DNA from: Planctomycetaceae bacterium
GTDB taxonomy: Bacteria; Planctomycetota; Planctomycetia; Pirellulales; Pirellulaceae
Direction of reading: 5' to 3'
Length of the DNA stretch: 64,000 nt
Assembly (NCBI GenBank): GCA_012729315.1
Contig: JAAYDI010000065.1
Span: 1-64,000, forward strand
Of this stretch, positions 62,422 through 64,000 are shown piece after piece. Position 1 is the first letter of the stretch, and each line of letters starts with the position of its first letter. The notes below the pieces were generated by a model. It did not search any database and was not told the DNA's origin. It saw only the letters and a list, made by a program, of their open reading frames with translations. The position numbers and the translations under genes were made by a program.

Positions 62422-62569
62422 GCCGTCAATGTACTGACCTGCCACGATTGTGAAAGGGGGAAGCAGGCATTTTGTCGGGTGTGCGGTGCCGCTACCGCAG
62501 CAGGAACTGGCCGGGACCGCCCCTTGCCGATCTTCCCAACGGGAAGCGCGCCCCGTACACTGATGCGCC

Positions 62570-63430
62570 ATGAATAGCACCCCTGAGAGCCCCACGCCGT
62601 GGGTTGTGGACACTACGGCGGAGCGATTTGAACTGGATGTCATCGAGCGTTCCAAGGTCACACCGGTCGTCGTCGACTTCTGGGCCGCCTGGTGCCAGCC
62701 CTGCCGGCTGTTGGCCCCGCTGCTCGAGCGGCTGGCGACGGAGTTGGGCGGCCGGTTCGTCCTGGTGCGGGCCAACACCGACGAGCTGCCGCAGATCGCC
62801 GCGCAGTTCCAGGTCCAGTCGATCCCCGCGGTGTTTGCCCTGGTGGACGGGCAGGTGGTCGACTTCTTCCAGGGGGTGTTGAGCGAGAGCCAGCTCCGGA
62901 CGTGGCTCGACCGGGTGCTGCTGGCCGGAACCCTGGTCGACGCGCAGGCGCAGGAGTCCACGCGGCCGAGTGAGTCCGAGCGGCTTTACCGCCAGGTGCT
63001 CGAGCAGACGCCGGGCCACGCGCAGGCCAAGACAGGTCTGGCGCGCGTGCTGCTCGACCAAGGCCGCAGCGCGGAATCCCAGGCGCTGATCGAGGAACTC
63101 GAGAAACGCGGGTTCCTCGAGCCGGAGGCCGAGAAGGTGAAGGCCGCCATTACGCTCGCCTCGCTGGGTACCGCTGACGTCGCCGCGCTGCGCGCTGCCG
63201 CAGCAGCAGATCCGGCCGATCTGACCGCTCAGCTGCGTCTGGCCGAGGCCCTGGCGGGGCAGCACGCCTTTGAAGAAGCGCTCGAACTCTGCCTGCAGCT
63301 GGTCGCACAGGACAAGGAGGGCGTGGGTGAGCAGGCGCGGCAGGTCATGGTCGGCGTGTTCCACGTGCTGCCCGCGGACTCCGAGCTGACGCGCAGCTAT
63401 CGCCGGCGACTTTCCACGCTGCTCTTCTGA
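62570..63430 (+). CDS. Thioredoxin-TPR protein (CnoX/YbbN-like)
   Basis: 286 residues from the ATG at 62570. The N-terminal thioredoxin fold has VVVDFWAAWCQPCRLLAPLL, with a CxxC pair (CQPC) that many CnoX homologues lack, and QFQVQSIPAVFALVDGQ with the cis-proline. The rest is TPR helices (SERLYRQVLEQTPGHAQAKT, LRLAEALAGQHAFEEALELC). In E. coli CnoX binds and protects oxidised or unfolded proteins; here the CQPC suggests it may also be redox-active. Function beyond that is inferred. Confidence 0.88.
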   Translation: MNSTPESPTPWVVDTTAERFELDVIERSKVTPVVVDFWAAWCQPCRLLAPLLERLATELGGRFVLVRANTDELPQIAAQFQVQSIPAVFALVDGQVVDFFQGVLSESQLRTWLDRVLLAGTLVDAQAQESTRPSESERLYRQVLEQTPGHAQAKTGLARVLLDQGRSAESQALIEELEKRGFLEPEAEKVKAAITLASLGTADVAALRAAAAADPADLTAQLRLAEALAGQHAFEEALELCLQLVAQDKEGVGEQARQVMVGVFHVLPADSELTRSYRRRLSTLLF

Positions 63431-64000
63431 TCACCCCAGCAACTGCAGGAAGGCGTCGGCCGGGTCCAGACTGTCCAGGACCAGATCGGGTGCCGCGGCT
63501 ACCAGCTGCTCCCGGCTGTCCCAGCCAGTCGCCACGGCCACGGCCCGTGCCCCGATCGCCCGCGCGCAACGCACGTCGATCGGCGTGTCGCCAATGACCC
63601 ACACGCGGTCGGGAGGCACCTCCTGCCCGATGTGCGTGCACGAGGCCGTCAGGGCGTCGCGGGCCACGTCGTCCCGGTTGACGAAGTGGTCGCCATAGCC
63701 GCCAAACGCGAAATAGTGCGACAAGCGATAGTGATCGAGCTTGAGCTTGGCACTGCCCCGGGAGTTGCCCGTCAACAAACCGAGCGCCACATCGTCGCGC
63801 TGGGACAACTGGTTGAGCAGCCCCGTGACGCCGGGCAGCACCATCCCCTCGCGCTGAGGCAGATAGACTGCCAGCCGCCGCAAGTACTCATCTTGCAGGC
63901 GCTGCCAGTTCGCGTCCGTGTCGTCGATATCGTGCGCTCGAAACAGGCGATGGGCAATCCACCGATCGGTGCGGCCGCTGAACGGGACCTCGCACGGTTC
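63431..64000 (-). CDS. HAD-superfamily phosphatase (phosphoglycolate-phosphatase-like), truncated by window edge
   Basis: The minus frame stays open to the right window edge, so the start lies beyond it. The visible 189 residues include VALGLLTGNSRGSAKLKLD (motif II), VWVIGDTPIDVRCARAIG (motif IV with its Asp pair), AVATGWDSREQLVAAAP and a C-terminal DPADAFLQLLG. The first catalytic DxD block would be in the missing part. Phosphoglycolate-phosphatase-like members remove phosphate from small metabolites; the exact substrate cannot be told. Confidence 0.85.
   Translation of the reverse strand, partial: EPCEVPFSGRTDRWIAHRLFRAHDIDDTDANWQRLQDEYLRRLAVYLPQREGMVLPGVTGLLNQLSQRDDVALGLLTGNSRGSAKLKLDHYRLSHYFAFGGYGDHFVNRDDVARDALTASCTHIGQEVPPDRVWVIGDTPIDVRCARAIGARAVAVATGWDSREQLVAAAPDLVLDSLDPADAFLQLLG

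Overview
The window is GC-rich bacterial DNA that looks like a planctomycete chromosome, probably Pirellulales-like. The evidence is a Ser/Thr kinase with a DLG in place of DFG, a giant RHS protein with the N-terminal LEPRQML motif of planctomycete surface proteins, a small membrane protein opening MKLQFSLKSLL, futalosine-type menaquinone genes, and a multihaem cytochrome c paired with a membrane cytochrome b. No tRNA, rRNA or CRISPR array was seen. Identifications rest on motifs read by eye; no database was searched.

Layout. 1-3.3 kb is a degraded accessory strip: the start of an IS66-type transposase, broken small membrane-protein genes, a Phd/PIN toxin-antitoxin pair, dispersed palindromic repeats, an IS1380-like remnant and fragments of larger genes. 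3.3-10.2 kb holds a flavoprotein, a Ser/Thr kinase, an HELGH metalloprotein, a MEMO-family protein, a Tat-exported TIM-barrel protein and an ECF-like sigma factor. 10.3-21.5 kb is a 3528-residue RHS protein ending in a zinc-phospholipase-like domain, followed by a small membrane protein (candidate immunity). 21.5-32.5 kb holds a secretin-like STN protein, galK, threonine aldolase, hisD-hisC-hisB, and pepP-accB-accC on the other strand. 32.8-39.9 kb runs transporter, ribokinase, menG/ubiE, ubiX, ubiA/mqnP, HEAT lipoprotein, mqnE. 40.0-42.3 kb is pyrB with a pyrC-like gene that has lost metal-binding residues (pseudo-dihydroorotase). 43.1-46.6 kb has a lipoprotein, a double ABC-2 permease and argG. 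46.7-50.4 kb is larB-nnrD-ribF-nrnA. 50.5-53.5 kb is a 7-haem cytochrome c and its cytochrome b partner.

The clearest mobile unit is about 4.7 kb (53.46-58.2 kb), bounded by an exact 36-bp direct repeat that duplicates the 3' end of the cytochrome b gene. It carries an OLD/RecF-like ATPase and a TOPRIM-like protein with a 4-nt overlap (a typical anti-phage pair), two orphan small proteins, and remnants of IS66 and ISKra4 elements. The right end (58.5-64 kb) is housekeeping or structural: a zinc-ribbon membrane protein, a TPR protein, a membrane protein, glyS, a thioredoxin-TPR chaperone-like protein and a truncated HAD phosphatase.

How it works together: most core genes are biosynthetic (histidine, fatty-acid carboxylase, menaquinone, pyrimidine, arginine, flavin and NAD(P)H repair). 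The menaquinone genes and the cytochrome c/b module may be functionally linked through the quinone pool. The two accessory strips share two repeat families, so they probably have a common mobile history.
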